Source: JBBDXA01 sp040902585 (GTDB lineage: Bacteria; Planctomycetota; Phycisphaerae; Phycisphaerales; Phycisphaeraceae). Taken from it: a DNA stretch of 23,697 nucleotides. The stretch is from positions 1 to 23,697 of the forward strand of contig JBBDXA010000150.1 of NCBI GenBank assembly GCA_040902585.1, in the 5' to 3' direction. Below the pieces are notes generated by a model, which ran no database searches, was not told where the DNA came from, and saw only the letters and a list, made by a program, of their open reading frames with translations. Of this stretch, positions 1 through 7,753 are shown one piece after another; position 1 is the stretch's first letter; every line of letters starts with the position of its first letter. The translations under genes were made by a program, and so were the position numbers.

Positions 1-40
1 GGGACATTTCTATGTGAGTCCAAGTAGGGGACATTTCTAT
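1..40. repeat. Two direct copies of a 13-bp GGGACATTTCTAT motif at the window edge
   Basis: GGGACATTTCTAT occurs at 1-13 and again at 28-40, a period of 27 bp, and is followed by TTGACA at 45-50. No gene is present here. Repeated motifs of this look often lie at the ends of insertion sequences, so this may be the terminal part of an element continuing to the left. That reading is inference; only the repeat itself is seen. Confidence 0.5.
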
Positions 41-87
41 TGGGTTGACACACCTCGCCGCCCTGCGGGGATCACGTAATTCGCTTG

Positions 88-96
88 TGCTACACT
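88..96 (+). promoter_or_regulatory. Candidate extended -10 box close to the hemL start
   Basis: TACACT at 91-96 is preceded by TG one base upstream, giving an extended -10 pattern. Only 10 nt separate it from the hemL ATG at 107, and the stretch between is pyrimidine-rich with no Shine-Dalgarno. A transcript from here would be nearly leaderless. No good -35 box is seen at the expected distance. Confidence 0.3.
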
Positions 97-106
97 TCCC
101 CTCCCC

Positions 107-1414
107 ATGAACGCAAACCGCTACACCAAATCCGCCGCCGCCTTCGCCCGCGCCAAAGCCGTGCTGCCTGGCGGGGTTAACTCGCCTGTCCGCTCCTGCA
201 AGGCTGTCGGGCGCGATCCGATTTTCATCGCCTCCGCGACCGGGCCTTATGTCAACGACATCGACGGCAACCGTTACATCGACTACGTCGGCTCCTACGG
301 CCCGGCGATCCTCGGGCACGCCCCGCCTGAGGTGGTCGAAGCGGTGAAGAAGGCCGCGGAAAAAGGCTTCAGCTTCGGCATGCCGACGGAAGCGGAAAGT
401 GAACTCGCGGAGTTGGTCATCGATGCGGTCGAATCGGTCGAAGTCGTGCGCTTCGTCAACAGCGGCACCGAAGCGGTCATGAGCGCCATCCGTCTTGCCC
501 GCGCGGCGACGGGGCGGAGCAAAATCATCAAATGCACCGGCTGCTACCACGGGCACAGCGATTCGCTGCTGGTTCAGGCCGGCAGCGGCGCGACGACGCT
601 CGGCGTGCCTTCGTCGCCGGGCGTGCCTGCGTCCATCACCAGCCATACGCTGCTCGTGCCTTACAACGATGTGCATGCGATGGCGCACGCGTTCGATCAG
701 CACGGGGCGGACTCCGGGGGCATCGCCTGCATCGTCATTGAACCCATCGCCGGCAACATGGGCTGCGTCCCCCCTGCTGACGGGTATTTACAAGCGCTTA
801 GACAGCTCTGCGACCGCCACAACGCCCTGCTCATCTTCGACGAAGTCATGACCGGCTTCCGCGTCGCCCTCGGCGGGGCGCAATCTATATATAACGTCAC
901 GCCTGATCTCACCTGCCTCGGCAAAGTCATCGGCGGCGGGCTGCCCTGCGCAGCCTACGGCGGGCGCGAGGACCTGATGCGACAAGTGGCCCCCGATGGC
1001 CCGATGTACCAGGCGGGCACCTTGAGCGGCAACCCGCTCGCGATGGCGGCGGGCATCGCCACGATGAAACTTCTGCGCGAAGGCAGCGTGTACAAGACGC
1101 TGGAACATCACAGCCGCCTTTTGCAGGACGGTCTCACGATGGCGGCGCAGGCTGCGGGTGTGTCGCTTTCGGTCACCCGCGTTGGCTCCATGATCTGCCC
1201 GTTTTTCCGCAAGGCCGCGCCGACGAACTACGAAGAGGCGACCACGAGCGACACCAAAGCCTTCGGCTCATTCTTCCGCCACATGCTCGACTCAGGCATC
1301 GCCCTGCCGCCGAGTCAATATGAGACGTGGTTTGTCAGCGCGACACACGATGAAGACGTGATTCAGGAGACGGTGACGGCGGCGACGGAGGCGATGAAAC
1401 AGCTACATTCGTAG
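107..1414 (+). CDS. hemL: Glutamate-1-semialdehyde 2,1-aminomutase
   Basis: This PLP enzyme converts glutamate-1-semialdehyde to 5-aminolevulinate in the C5 route to haem and corrinoids, in the cytoplasm. The 435-residue length is normal for the family. Seen in the sequence: the N-terminal LPGGVNSPVRS signature (about 20-30), the NSGTEA phosphate-binding region (118-123), the YHGHSD motif (147-152), the FDEVMTG motif with PLP-contacting Asp245, and LGKVIGGGLP with the Schiff-base Lys273. The ATG at 107 gives the conserved N-terminus; no Shine-Dalgarno precedes it. The DUF3990 toxin-like gene follows within a few bases and may be co-transcribed. The window also carries a PduO-type cobalamin adenosyltransferase, another tetrapyrrole-related gene, but it is far away and not linked. 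Confidence 0.97.
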   Translation: MNANRYTKSAAAFARAKAVLPGGVNSPVRSCKAVGRDPIFIASATGPYVNDIDGNRYIDYVGSYGPAILGHAPPEVVEAVKKAAEKGFSFGMPTEAESELAELVIDAVESVEVVRFVNSGTEAVMSAIRLARAATGRSKIIKCTGCYHGHSDSLLVQAGSGATTLGVPSSPGVPASITSHTLLVPYNDVHAMAHAFDQHGADSGGIACIVIEPIAGNMGCVPPADGYLQALRQLCDRHNALLIFDEVMTGFRVALGGAQSIYNVTPDLTCLGKVIGGGLPCAAYGGREDLMRQVAPDGPMYQAGTLSGNPLAMAAGIATMKLLREGSVYKTLEHHSRLLQDGLTMAAQAAGVSLSVTRVGSMICPFFRKAAPTNYEEATTSDTKAFGSFFRHMLDSGIALPPSQYETWFVSATHDEDVIQETVTAATEAMKQLHS

Positions 1415-1465
1415 GCCGCCTTGAGCAAGCCGGCAACGGCATTCACCGGCAATGGAATCGCCAAA

Positions 1466-2044
1466 ATGATACCCCTTCTCCAATCCGCACCCGTTTGGAC
1501 GCCGCCGCGCAGTGAACGGCTCAACCTCTGGCATGGCTGCCTGAAGCAAGACGCGGACTCCATTCAGAAGCATGGCGTTGACCCGTCCAAAGGACGCGCG
1601 AACACTGATTTTGGTCAGGGGTTCTACACGACAACAATTCGCCATCAGGCTGAGCAGTGGGCGTTCTTCCGCGCCTCAAGGGTCAAACACAAGTCCCCCA
1701 CTACAAAACCGTTTCTTCTTCGATTCACTGTTCGACGAGAAACCATCGCCGAACTGAACAGCCTTGCCTTTGTCAATGGAGACTACAATTCTGAGGATTA
1801 TTGGAGTTTCGTCCAGCATTGCCGACAAAGCCCAGTGCCAGGCATCCAGAATCACCTGCATCCTGACTCTTCGCGGTCCGGGTGGTACGATATGGTGACA
1901 GGACCTGTCGCGGCCTTCTGGAGCCAGCGTGTCGCGATGGATGACGCGGATCAGTTCAGCTTTCATACCCGCCCGGCCGTCGTACCATTGAATGATGCGA
2001 TCCAAAACGCTCCGCGGGACTTCGAGATGATCGCTGTCACTTAG
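1466..2044 (+). CDS. DUF3990-like protein, probable ADP-ribosyltransferase-fold toxin
   Basis: The protein resembles the DUF3990 family, which is related to ADP-ribosyltransferases and often found in toxin-antitoxin pairs. Seen: an LWHGC segment near the N-terminus (like LYHGS in the family), then DFGQGFYTTT and QAEQWA, and near the C-terminus YDMVTGPVA followed by DQFSFHTRPAV, matching the usual order of family motifs. The chosen ATG at 1466 has GGAA 8 nt upstream and gives 192 residues; an in-frame TTG at 1421, six bases after the hemL stop, would add 15 residues. The next gene starts 8 nt downstream and is the likely antitoxin. The target and the chemistry are not visible, and the toxin role is inferred from family and arrangement. 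Confidence 0.72.
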   Translation: MIPLLQSAPVWTPPRSERLNLWHGCLKQDADSIQKHGVDPSKGRANTDFGQGFYTTTIRHQAEQWAFFRASRVKHKSPTTKPFLLRFTVRRETIAELNSLAFVNGDYNSEDYWSFVQHCRQSPVPGIQNHLHPDSSRSGWYDMVTGPVAAFWSQRVAMDDADQFSFHTRPAVVPLNDAIQNAPRDFEMIAVT

Positions 2045-2052
2045 GACGGAAT

Positions 2053-2283
2053 ATGAAAGAACCCGCAATGATCAAAACCCGATTCAAACCTGAGTTGATC
2101 GCCCAATTCTGGCAGTCTGTGCATCAGATCCTCTGCACGACCTATGGCATGGATAGCGACCGGGCATGGGAATCGATCAACGTGTACCGAGCGCAACTTG
2201 AGCATTTCGGCGTAGGTGAAATCGTGTATCACAACGACCCGGAAGATATCGCCGAAAACCTCGGCCAACGGGCGAACCTTTGA
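2053..2283 (+). CDS. Small protein paired with the DUF3990 gene, probable antitoxin
   Basis: This 76-residue acidic-to-neutral protein lies 8 nt after the DUF3990-like gene and ends 54 nt before serA. It contains a helical core with the segments SDRAWESINVYR and GVGEIVYHNDPEDIAENL. I do not recognise a named family. DUF3990 genes are usually paired with a small partner such as DUF3791; this protein has similar size and position but no clear sequence match. A second in-frame ATG at 2068 would remove five residues. The antitoxin role is inferred from position and size only. Confidence 0.55.
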   Translation: MKEPAMIKTRFKPELIAQFWQSVHQILCTTYGMDSDRAWESINVYRAQLEHFGVGEIVYHNDPEDIAENLGQRANL

Positions 2284-2337
2284 TTGACGCCCGCTGACCT
2301 TCACTCCCTACTTTCTATCTCAGGAAACGAAACTCCA

Positions 2338-4002
2338 ATGACTTCATTGGCTATTCCTACATCTACTTCCACCACCACCTTCCGCGTCCTCGTCGCTGAC
2401 AAGCTCGCGCCCGAAGGGCTCGATTTCATCCAGTCACAGGCCGATGTCGAGCTCGTCAACAAGCCCGGCCTGACCGAGGATGAATACGCCAGGCTCGTGC
2501 AGGATTGCGACGGCATGATCGTTCGCTCCGGCATCAAGGTCACGGCGAAAATCCTTGCCAACCCCGGCCGACTCAAAGTCATCGCCCGCGCAGGCGTCGG
2601 CGTGGACAATATCGATCTCGATGCCGCCACCGCCAAGGGCATTCTCGTCATGAACTCGGCGGATGCTTCCACCATCAGCACCGCCGAGCACGCCTTCGCG
2701 CTGCTCATGGCCATGGCGCGCAACATCGGCCCGGCCTACAAAGGCATGTGCGAAGGAAAATTCGACCGCAAGCTCATCGGCTCGCAGCTCAGCGGCAAGA
2801 CGCTGGGCGTCATCGGCTTCGGTCGCATCGGGCGCACCGTCGCCGAGCGGGCGCTGGCGTTCGGCATGGAGATCGTCGCGTACGATCCATTCATCAACGC
2901 CCCCACCATGCTTGACGGCAAGGCGAAGATGTTCACCGAGTTCAAGGACCTCTTGCCGCACGCGGACATTCTCACCTTCCACGTGCCGATGAACGATCAG
3001 ACCCGCGGCATGCTCAATGATGAAACCTTCAAGCTCTGCCGCGATGGCGTGATGGTTGTGAACGCAGCGCGCGGCGGCATCATCGATGAAGACGCCCTCT
3101 TCAACGCTGTCGAAAGCGGCAAGTGCGGCGGCGCGGGTATTGATGTGTTCACCAAGGAGCCGCCCGACCCCGCCTGCAAATTGCTGAATCACCCGAAGAT
3201 TCTCACCACGCCTCACCTGGGCGCGAGCACCAAGGAAGGCCAGGAAGCAGTGAGCATTCTCGCGGCGGACGGCCTGCTGAAATACCTGCGCGGCGAAGGT
3301 ATCTTCGGCGCGGTCAACGCCGGTGGCGTGCGCGTGGACCTGAATCCGGTGCAGGCGTCCTATGTAGACCTCGCCGGGCGCATGGCGGAACTCATCAGCC
3401 CGATGATCACGCGCGGCCTGGCCTCCGTCACCTTCGAGCTCAACGGCAAACAACTCGCCCAGGCAGCAGGCACCATCGAACGCACCGCGCTCGTCGGCCT
3501 GCTCAAGCGCCACCTCGACACCCCCATCAACGTCATCAGCGTCGGTCACATCGCCGAGCAGCGCGGCATCCAGATCAAGACCGTCACCACTGACGACGAC
3601 AACATCGGCTCGCGCCTGGCGATCACGGTCAAGGGCCCCGCCAACGCGGTGGATGACAAGACGCTGCCGGGCGATGAAGTGCGGCGCGTGGTCGGCCGGG
3701 TGTACGACGACCTGCGCCCGCGCATCGTCGAGCTCAACGGCTACCACATGGACATGATCCCGGCCGGCTCGATGATCCTCATTCAGAACGAAGACCGCCC
3801 CGGCATGATCGGCACAGTGGGCAGCGAGTTCGGCGAAGCGAAAGTGAACATCGCGGACATGACCATCAGCCGGCGCGGCGACACGGCCCTCATGCTGCTG
3901 AAGATCGACGCCGAGCCGCCGGCGAGCCTGCTGAATCGCCTGCCGCATCGGCCGGGCATTCTGAAGGTGGCGGTGGTAAAGCTCGCGCCCGAAGCGCGAT
4001 GA
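2338..4002 (+). CDS. serA: D-3-phosphoglycerate dehydrogenase
   Basis: This cytoplasmic enzyme catalyses the first step of serine synthesis, NAD-dependent oxidation of 3-phosphoglycerate. From ATG 2338 it has 554 residues, the long form of the family. Seen in order: the split catalytic domain, the NAD-binding VIGFGRIGR glycine motif, the NAARGGIIDEDAL segment with the substrate Arg, DVFTKEPP with the catalytic Glu, TTPHLGAST with the catalytic His, an intervening domain, and a C-terminal ACT domain (IQNEDRPGMIGTVG onward) that usually senses serine. An upstream TTG at 2284 is in frame, but ATG 2338 has CAGGAAACG upstream and is preferred. The stop codon lies inside a short tandem repeat. Confidence 0.96.
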   Translation: MTSLAIPTSTSTTTFRVLVADKLAPEGLDFIQSQADVELVNKPGLTEDEYARLVQDCDGMIVRSGIKVTAKILANPGRLKVIARAGVGVDNIDLDAATAKGILVMNSADASTISTAEHAFALLMAMARNIGPAYKGMCEGKFDRKLIGSQLSGKTLGVIGFGRIGRTVAERALAFGMEIVAYDPFINAPTMLDGKAKMFTEFKDLLPHADILTFHVPMNDQTRGMLNDETFKLCRDGVMVVNAARGGIIDEDALFNAVESGKCGGAGIDVFTKEPPDPACKLLNHPKILTTPHLGASTKEGQEAVSILAADGLLKYLRGEGIFGAVNAGGVRVDLNPVQASYVDLAGRMAELISPMITRGLASVTFELNGKQLAQAAGTIERTALVGLLKRHLDTPINVISVGHIAEQRGIQIKTVTTDDDNIGSRLAITVKGPANAVDDKTLPGDEVRRVVGRVYDDLRPRIVELNGYHMDMIPAGSMILIQNEDRPGMIGTVGSEFGEAKVNIADMTISRRGDTALMLLKIDAEPPASLLNRLPHRPGILKVAVVKLAPEAR

Positions 4003-4040
4003 CTGCGATGACTGCGATGACCGCGATGACCGCGATGACT
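3996..4040. repeat. Five tandem copies of a 9-bp GCGATGACY unit
   Basis: GCGATGACT, GCGATGACT, GCGATGACC, GCGATGACC and GCGATGACT run without gaps from 3996 to 4040. The first copy contains the serA stop codon (TGA at 4000-4002). The array looks like slippage expansion of the serA terminal codons into the intergenic space between two convergent genes. Confidence 0.9.
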
Positions 4041-4048
4041 TGTGGCGG

Positions 4049-4441
4049 TCAGCGCGAGGAGGGAACACTGGACAGCACGCTGAAGGCGGGGCTGAGGATC
4101 GACCGCACATCCTTCACGTGCAGCCGCTCGAGCAGCATCGGATTCTTTTCGAAGTACAAGGCTCCGCCGAACACACCGACGAAGCACGGCAGATTCAGAT
4201 CGCCGCCGCTGCCTGCCGGTTCGTCCGCCGCGACTTTCAGAGGCGACAGGTCAACGCGTTGAATGATCGAGATGCGTTCCTGGCGAACCTTGTCGAATGA
4301 GCCGCGCCACTCGGCGTAAGGCGCATCCGGTTGAATCCAACCTTTCGCGGGCGAAGACACCGCAAGTGCCGCGATCGGATCCAGAAGAGTCAGCATCGCC
4401 AACGCGCCGACCACGGAAAAGAGAAGTCGCCATTCCTTCAT
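4049..4441 (-). CDS. Small exported protein of unknown function
   Basis: I do not recognise the family. The 130-residue protein begins with a signal peptide: MKEW, two basic residues among the first five, a hydrophobic core of about 18 residues, and a likely cleavage after ALA near residue 27. The rest is a mixed, soluble segment with no cysteine motif or repeats. The ATG at 4441 is chosen because AAAGGG lies about 8 nt upstream; the open frame extends to 4537, but that extension would bury the signal peptide. The gene is convergent with serA and divergent from pilT, so it stands alone. Confidence 0.6.
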   Translation of the reverse strand: MKEWRLLFSVVGALAMLTLLDPIAALAVSSPAKGWIQPDAPYAEWRGSFDKVRQERISIIQRVDLSPLKVAADEPAGSGGDLNLPCFVGVFGGALYFEKNPMLLERLHVKDVRSILSPAFSVLSSVPSSR

Positions 4442-4512
4442 CGCTTGCACCCTTTCAAAAGACATTCGGAACCTATCGCAGGTTGCATCGGCTTCCCTTT
4501 CCCGGGAGTTGG

Positions 4513-4524
4513 GTGCGATCGCAC
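4513..4524. promoter_or_regulatory. Perfect 12-bp palindrome in a divergent intergenic region
   Basis: GTGCGATCGCAC is a perfect inverted repeat between the - strand exported-protein gene and pilT on the + strand. It could be an operator for either gene. A chance palindrome of this size in GC-rich DNA cannot be excluded. Confidence 0.25.
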
Positions 4525-4631
4525 AATCGCGCGACAATCGAGCCCCTCACAATCAGTGCAACCGGACTCGGCGGCAGGCCCGCGACCGGGTACGATGCTT
4601 GCCGTTCCTTCCTACCGCTTCACAACCCGCC

Positions 4632-5798
4632 ATGCCTGACGAACTCACTCTCCAGACCAAGCTCTACCCCCTGGGCGAAGGGCGCATGTTCAGCGTCGAG
4701 GATCTCCTCGAGTACTTCACCAAGCAGGGCACGATGCGCGTGTCGGACCTGCACCTGAAAGTCGGCTGTCCGCCGACCTATCGCATCGACGGCCGGCTTA
4801 CACGCCTCAAGGGTTCGCCGCTCACCGACAAGGTCATGGAGCAAGTTACCCGTGTCCTGCTGAGCGAACAGGATCAGCAGACGCTGCGCGATCAGCGCTC
4901 CGTCGACAGCTCGATGGCCGTGGGCATCAAGCAGTTCCGCCTGAATATCTTTCACGACAACGACGGCCTCGTCGCGGCGGTGCGCGCTTTGGAATCGACT
5001 CCGCCGCGCGTCGAGGACATCGGCTTTCCCAACGATGTGTGGAAGGACATTCTCCGCAAGCAGCAGGGCCTGGTGCTGATTACAGGTATTACCGGCTCGG
5101 GTAAGAGTACGACGATCGCTTCGCTCATCGACCGCATCCTTGAAACCAAGCCGGTGCGGGTCATCACGCTGGAAGACCCGGTCGAGTATCGCCTCAAGAC
5201 AAAGGTCGGCATGGTGTCGCAGCGCGAGGTCGGCCGCGATGTGCCCAGCTTCGAGTACGGCCTTCGCGACGCCCTGCGCGAAGACCCGGATGTGATCTTC
5301 GTCGGCGAGATGCGCGACCGTGACTCGGCTTCGTGGACGCTGACCGCTGCGGAAACGGGGCATCTGGTGTTTTCCACGCTGCACACGCGTGACTGCCGCG
5401 GTTCGATCACGCGCCTGCTCGACATGTTCCCCGCCGACCGTAAGGACGAAGTGGCTAATCAACTGTCACTGGGCCTGAGTCACGTAATCTGCCAGAAGCT
5501 GCTGCCGCGCGCCGACGGCAAGGGCCGCCTGGTGGCGATGGAGATTCTCAACAACAGCTACGCGGTGGCCAACCAGATCCGCATGCAGAAGATCGAGCAG
5601 CTCTACTCGGTGATGCAGACGAAGGTGCGCGACGTGCCTGAGGAGCGCATGGTGACGATGGAGAAAAGCCTGGTGAACCTGGTGCAGTACGGTCACATCA
5701 CGGCTGAAGAGGCGGAGAAATGGGCTAACGACTGGACTTCGTTCCACAACGAGCTGTCACACGCATATCAGAGGCAGCAGCAGGAGATGGATGAATAG
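4632..5798 (+). CDS. pilT: PilT-like type IV pilus retraction ATPase
   Basis: This is a hexameric secretion-type ATPase that would power pilus retraction at the cytoplasmic face. The 388-residue product has the PilT N-domain (SDLHLKVGCPPTYRIDG, about 38-54), Walker A GITGSGKST (152-160), the Asp box VITLEDPVEY (177-186), Walker B DPDVIFVGEMRD (218-229) and the His box ETGHLVFSTLHT (241-252). The usual AIRNLIRE motif near the C-terminus is altered to AVANQIRMQKIEQL, so it could be a PilU or another PilT-like paralogue. ATG 4632 begins where the family starts; the open frame upstream is not conserved-looking. No other pilus gene is nearby, so the partner apparatus lies elsewhere. Confidence 0.88.
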   Translation: MPDELTLQTKLYPLGEGRMFSVEDLLEYFTKQGTMRVSDLHLKVGCPPTYRIDGRLTRLKGSPLTDKVMEQVTRVLLSEQDQQTLRDQRSVDSSMAVGIKQFRLNIFHDNDGLVAAVRALESTPPRVEDIGFPNDVWKDILRKQQGLVLITGITGSGKSTTIASLIDRILETKPVRVITLEDPVEYRLKTKVGMVSQREVGRDVPSFEYGLRDALREDPDVIFVGEMRDRDSASWTLTAAETGHLVFSTLHTRDCRGSITRLLDMFPADRKDEVANQLSLGLSHVICQKLLPRADGKGRLVAMEILNNSYAVANQIRMQKIEQLYSVMQTKVRDVPEERMVTMEKSLVNLVQYGHITAEEAEKWANDWTSFHNELSHAYQRQQQEMDE

Positions 5799-5831
5799 TT
5801 CCGTTTCTACCTTTCTTCATCCACGATGCAA

Positions 5832-5857
5832 AGCCCACCCACTCCCGTGGGTGGGTT
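5832..5857. terminator. Strong hairpin between convergent genes
   Basis: CCCACCCAC (5834-5842) pairs perfectly with GTGGGTGGG (5847-5855) across a TCCC loop, and the stem can extend to 5832/5857. It lies 33 nt after the pilT stop and 20 nt past the end of the - strand DUF167 gene. It probably ends transcription from both sides, although neither flank has a long T-run. Confidence 0.65.
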
Positions 5858-5877
5858 CCGCGGCGCACCGTGTCACT

Positions 5878-6195
5878 TCACGTGAGAACCCGCCCGAGTC
5901 GTTCGACGAGGGCCGCCATTGAAACCCCGCGGATTTCAAGTGTCTTGAGCGGGTTCGTCTGCCCGGTGAGGATGCTCACATCACGCGCCGGTACGCCGAT
6001 TACCTTTCCGATCAGCTCACACACCGCACGGTTCGCCTTCCCCCCTTCCGGCGCGGCCGAGACTGCGACCTTGAGGCGGTCACCCAGCACGCCCACAATC
6101 CTCGTGCGGCTCGCACCGGGGACGACCTTCACGCGCAGGTGGAGGCCGGCGGCGGTGATGGTAAAGGTGCCGGCGATGTTCGGAGGAGTGCGCAA
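5878..6195 (-). CDS. DUF167 (YggU-like) family protein
   Basis: The 105-residue protein matches the small DUF167 family: LHLRVKVVPGASRTRIVG, then LKVAVSAAPEGGKANRAVCELI and a C-terminal segment with SILTGQTNPLKTLEI. The family is widespread, folds as a small alpha/beta domain, and has no firmly assigned function. The start is a TTG at 6195; an in-frame TGA lies only four codons upstream, so no earlier start exists. No convincing ribosome binding site is seen. uvrC lies 40 nt upstream on the same strand, so the two are probably co-transcribed. Members are often about 100 residues, so the gene is complete. Confidence 0.88.
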   Translation of the reverse strand: MRTPPNIAGTFTITAAGLHLRVKVVPGASRTRIVGVLGDRLKVAVSAAPEGGKANRAVCELIGKVIGVPARDVSILTGQTNPLKTLEIRGVSMAALVERLGRVLT

Positions 6196-6235
6196 TCGTT
6201 GAACTCAGCGATGGTCATTGCTACGCCGCAAGCGG

Positions 6236-7588
6236 CTACTCGCCCACCGTTTTCTTCCGCCGCAGGATGTGATGGTAATGCTGCGCGAAGCGATGCGCCT
6301 CATCGCGGATCGCCTGACAGAGTTTCAGACCGAGGTTCTCCCGCCCCAGCCGCACAGGCTCCTTCTTCGCCTGCACGTAAATCAATTCCTCTTTCTTCGC
6401 CAGCGAGATCACCATCGGCGGCTTCACATCCAGCTCCGCGAACGCCTCGAGCGCAGCGTGCAGTTGCCCGAGGCCGCCGTCGATGACGATCACATCCGGA
6501 TACAACTCGTTGCCCGCGCCGGCATCGCGGTACCTTCGGCTCACGACTTCACGGATCGCCGCGTAGTCGTCGTTGTCCACGGTATTGATCTTGAATCGCC
6601 GGTAGGCATTCTTGAAGGGCCGACCGTCCATGAAGCAGACCTTCGAGCCGACCGTTTCGCCACCTTGTAAATGGGCGATGTCGATGCACTCGACGCAGCG
6701 GATGGGCTCTTCCATTTCCAGCGTTTTCCGCAGGGATTCGAGGCCTTTTTTCGGATCGGTGTGGAAGGATTCGGTTTCGGGCTGCCAGCCGTCCTTGTGC
6801 GAGCCGCGCTCGTCGAGCTTGCTGATGGCTTTGATCTGATCGCGAAGCACCGCGGCCTTTTCGTATTGCCTGTCCGCCGCGGCCGCCTCCATCTCCTTCA
6901 TCATTTCGCGCAGCATCACCGATCGCTTCGACTCGATGAAGCGGATGAAGCGATCGATATCCGCGCGGTAGTCCTCCTTGCTGATCTTCGCTCCGCACGG
7001 CGCGGTGCATTGCTTGATGGGATAGAGCAGGCAGGGCCGAAAGTATCGCAGTTCCGGATCATCAGCCTTGATATCCAGATGACAGGTGCGGAATTTGAAG
7101 ACGCGCTGGAGCAGCGCGATGGATTCGCGCAGGGCGTGGACGCTGGTGAACGGCCCGAGCACTTTCGCGCCCTTGAACTCGGGGTTGCTCAGCTCGCGGG
7201 TGATAAAGATGCCGGGGAAGTCATCGCGCAGGGTGATGACGAGGTACGGGAAGGTGCGGTCATCCTTCAGGCTCTCGTTGAAGCGCGGGTGAATGTCCTT
7301 GATCAGGCGATTCTCGGTGAGCAGGGCTTCCCACTCGCCTTCGCACTCGATGGTGTCAAAGTCATCAACGATGTCGAGCATCGGAGCCTTTTTTGGGCCG
7401 AGCGATTGGACAGCAGTCGCAATGATGGAAGGGAGAAAATAGCTGGACACGCGATCGGGCAGGACGAGTGCTTTGCCGACGTAGAGGACGATTCCCTTCT
7501 CATCTTTCATGAGATAGACGCCCGGCACCTTGGGCAGAGCGCGGGCCTTGGCGCGTAGTTGGTCGAGCTTTTCCGCGCGGTCGGTCAT
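6236..7588 (-). CDS. uvrC: UvrC-type excinuclease subunit lacking the HhH domain
   Basis: UvrC makes both incisions around UvrB-marked DNA lesions. Seen: the GIY-YIG nuclease (GVYLM at 23-27, LYVGK at 35-39, Arg46, Glu92), a cysteine set C169, C186, C194, C198 whose CX7CX3C end matches the FeS-binding pattern of UvrC, the UVR motif that contacts UvrB (about 225-258), and the RNase H-like endonuclease with Asp303, Asp370 and His432. The protein stops at 450 residues, right after HHILRRKK; E. coli UvrC has about 610 because of a C-terminal tandem helix-hairpin-helix. All catalytic residues look intact. A perfect TATAAT lies 8 nt before the ATG and there is no Shine-Dalgarno. Confidence 0.93.
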   Translation of the reverse strand: MTDRAEKLDQLRAKARALPKVPGVYLMKDEKGIVLYVGKALVLPDRVSSYFLPSIIATAVQSLGPKKAPMLDIVDDFDTIECEGEWEALLTENRLIKDIHPRFNESLKDDRTFPYLVITLRDDFPGIFITRELSNPEFKGAKVLGPFTSVHALRESIALLQRVFKFRTCHLDIKADDPELRYFRPCLLYPIKQCTAPCGAKISKEDYRADIDRFIRFIESKRSVMLREMMKEMEAAAADRQYEKAAVLRDQIKAISKLDERGSHKDGWQPETESFHTDPKKGLESLRKTLEMEEPIRCVECIDIAHLQGGETVGSKVCFMDGRPFKNAYRRFKINTVDNDDYAAIREVVSRRYRDAGAGNELYPDVIVIDGGLGQLHAALEAFAELDVKPPMVISLAKKEELIYVQAKKEPVRLGRENLGLKLCQAIRDEAHRFAQHYHHILRRKKTVGE

Positions 7589-7596
7589 GCGCGGGG

Positions 7597-7602
7597 ATTA
7601 TA
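7597..7602 (-). promoter_or_regulatory. Perfect TATAAT -10 box 8 nt before the uvrC ATG
   Basis: On the - strand TATAAT is separated from the uvrC start codon by CCCCGCGC only. Transcription would begin at or within a few bases of the ATG, giving a leaderless mRNA. No clear -35 box is present 16-18 nt upstream. Confidence 0.5.
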
Positions 7603-7649
7603 GGTGGAGGTGAATGACGGGGCCGGGTACTGGCTGGTTGTCTGGATTT

Positions 7650-7753
7650 AACGCAGAGGCGCGGAGGAGGATGAGGGCGCAGAGCGATGATTCTTTGTTT
7701 GAAACAATGCATCCCCCTCTGCGCTCTTTGCGACCTCTGGTTTTCTCTGCGTT
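7650..7753. repeat. Palindromic repeat built on CGCAGAG / CTCTGCG words
   Basis: AACGCAGAG (7650-7658) is the exact inverse of CTCTGCGTT (7745-7753); inside it GCGCAGAG (7677-7684) inverts to CTCTGCGC (7717-7724), and TTGTTT/AAACAA (7695-7707) forms the tip. The 104-bp unit fills most of the gap between uvrC and psd and its right end abuts the psd stop codon. Repeats with these words are scattered in many bacterial genomes, so this is likely a dispersed REP- or MITE-like copy; no other copy is present in the window. Confidence 0.75.

Noticed and set aside
2434..4110. 558-codon open frame on the - strand opposite serA
   Set aside because: It mirrors serA codons, is rich in His/Ala/Asp/Val as expected from an antisense GC-rich frame, and shows no domain.
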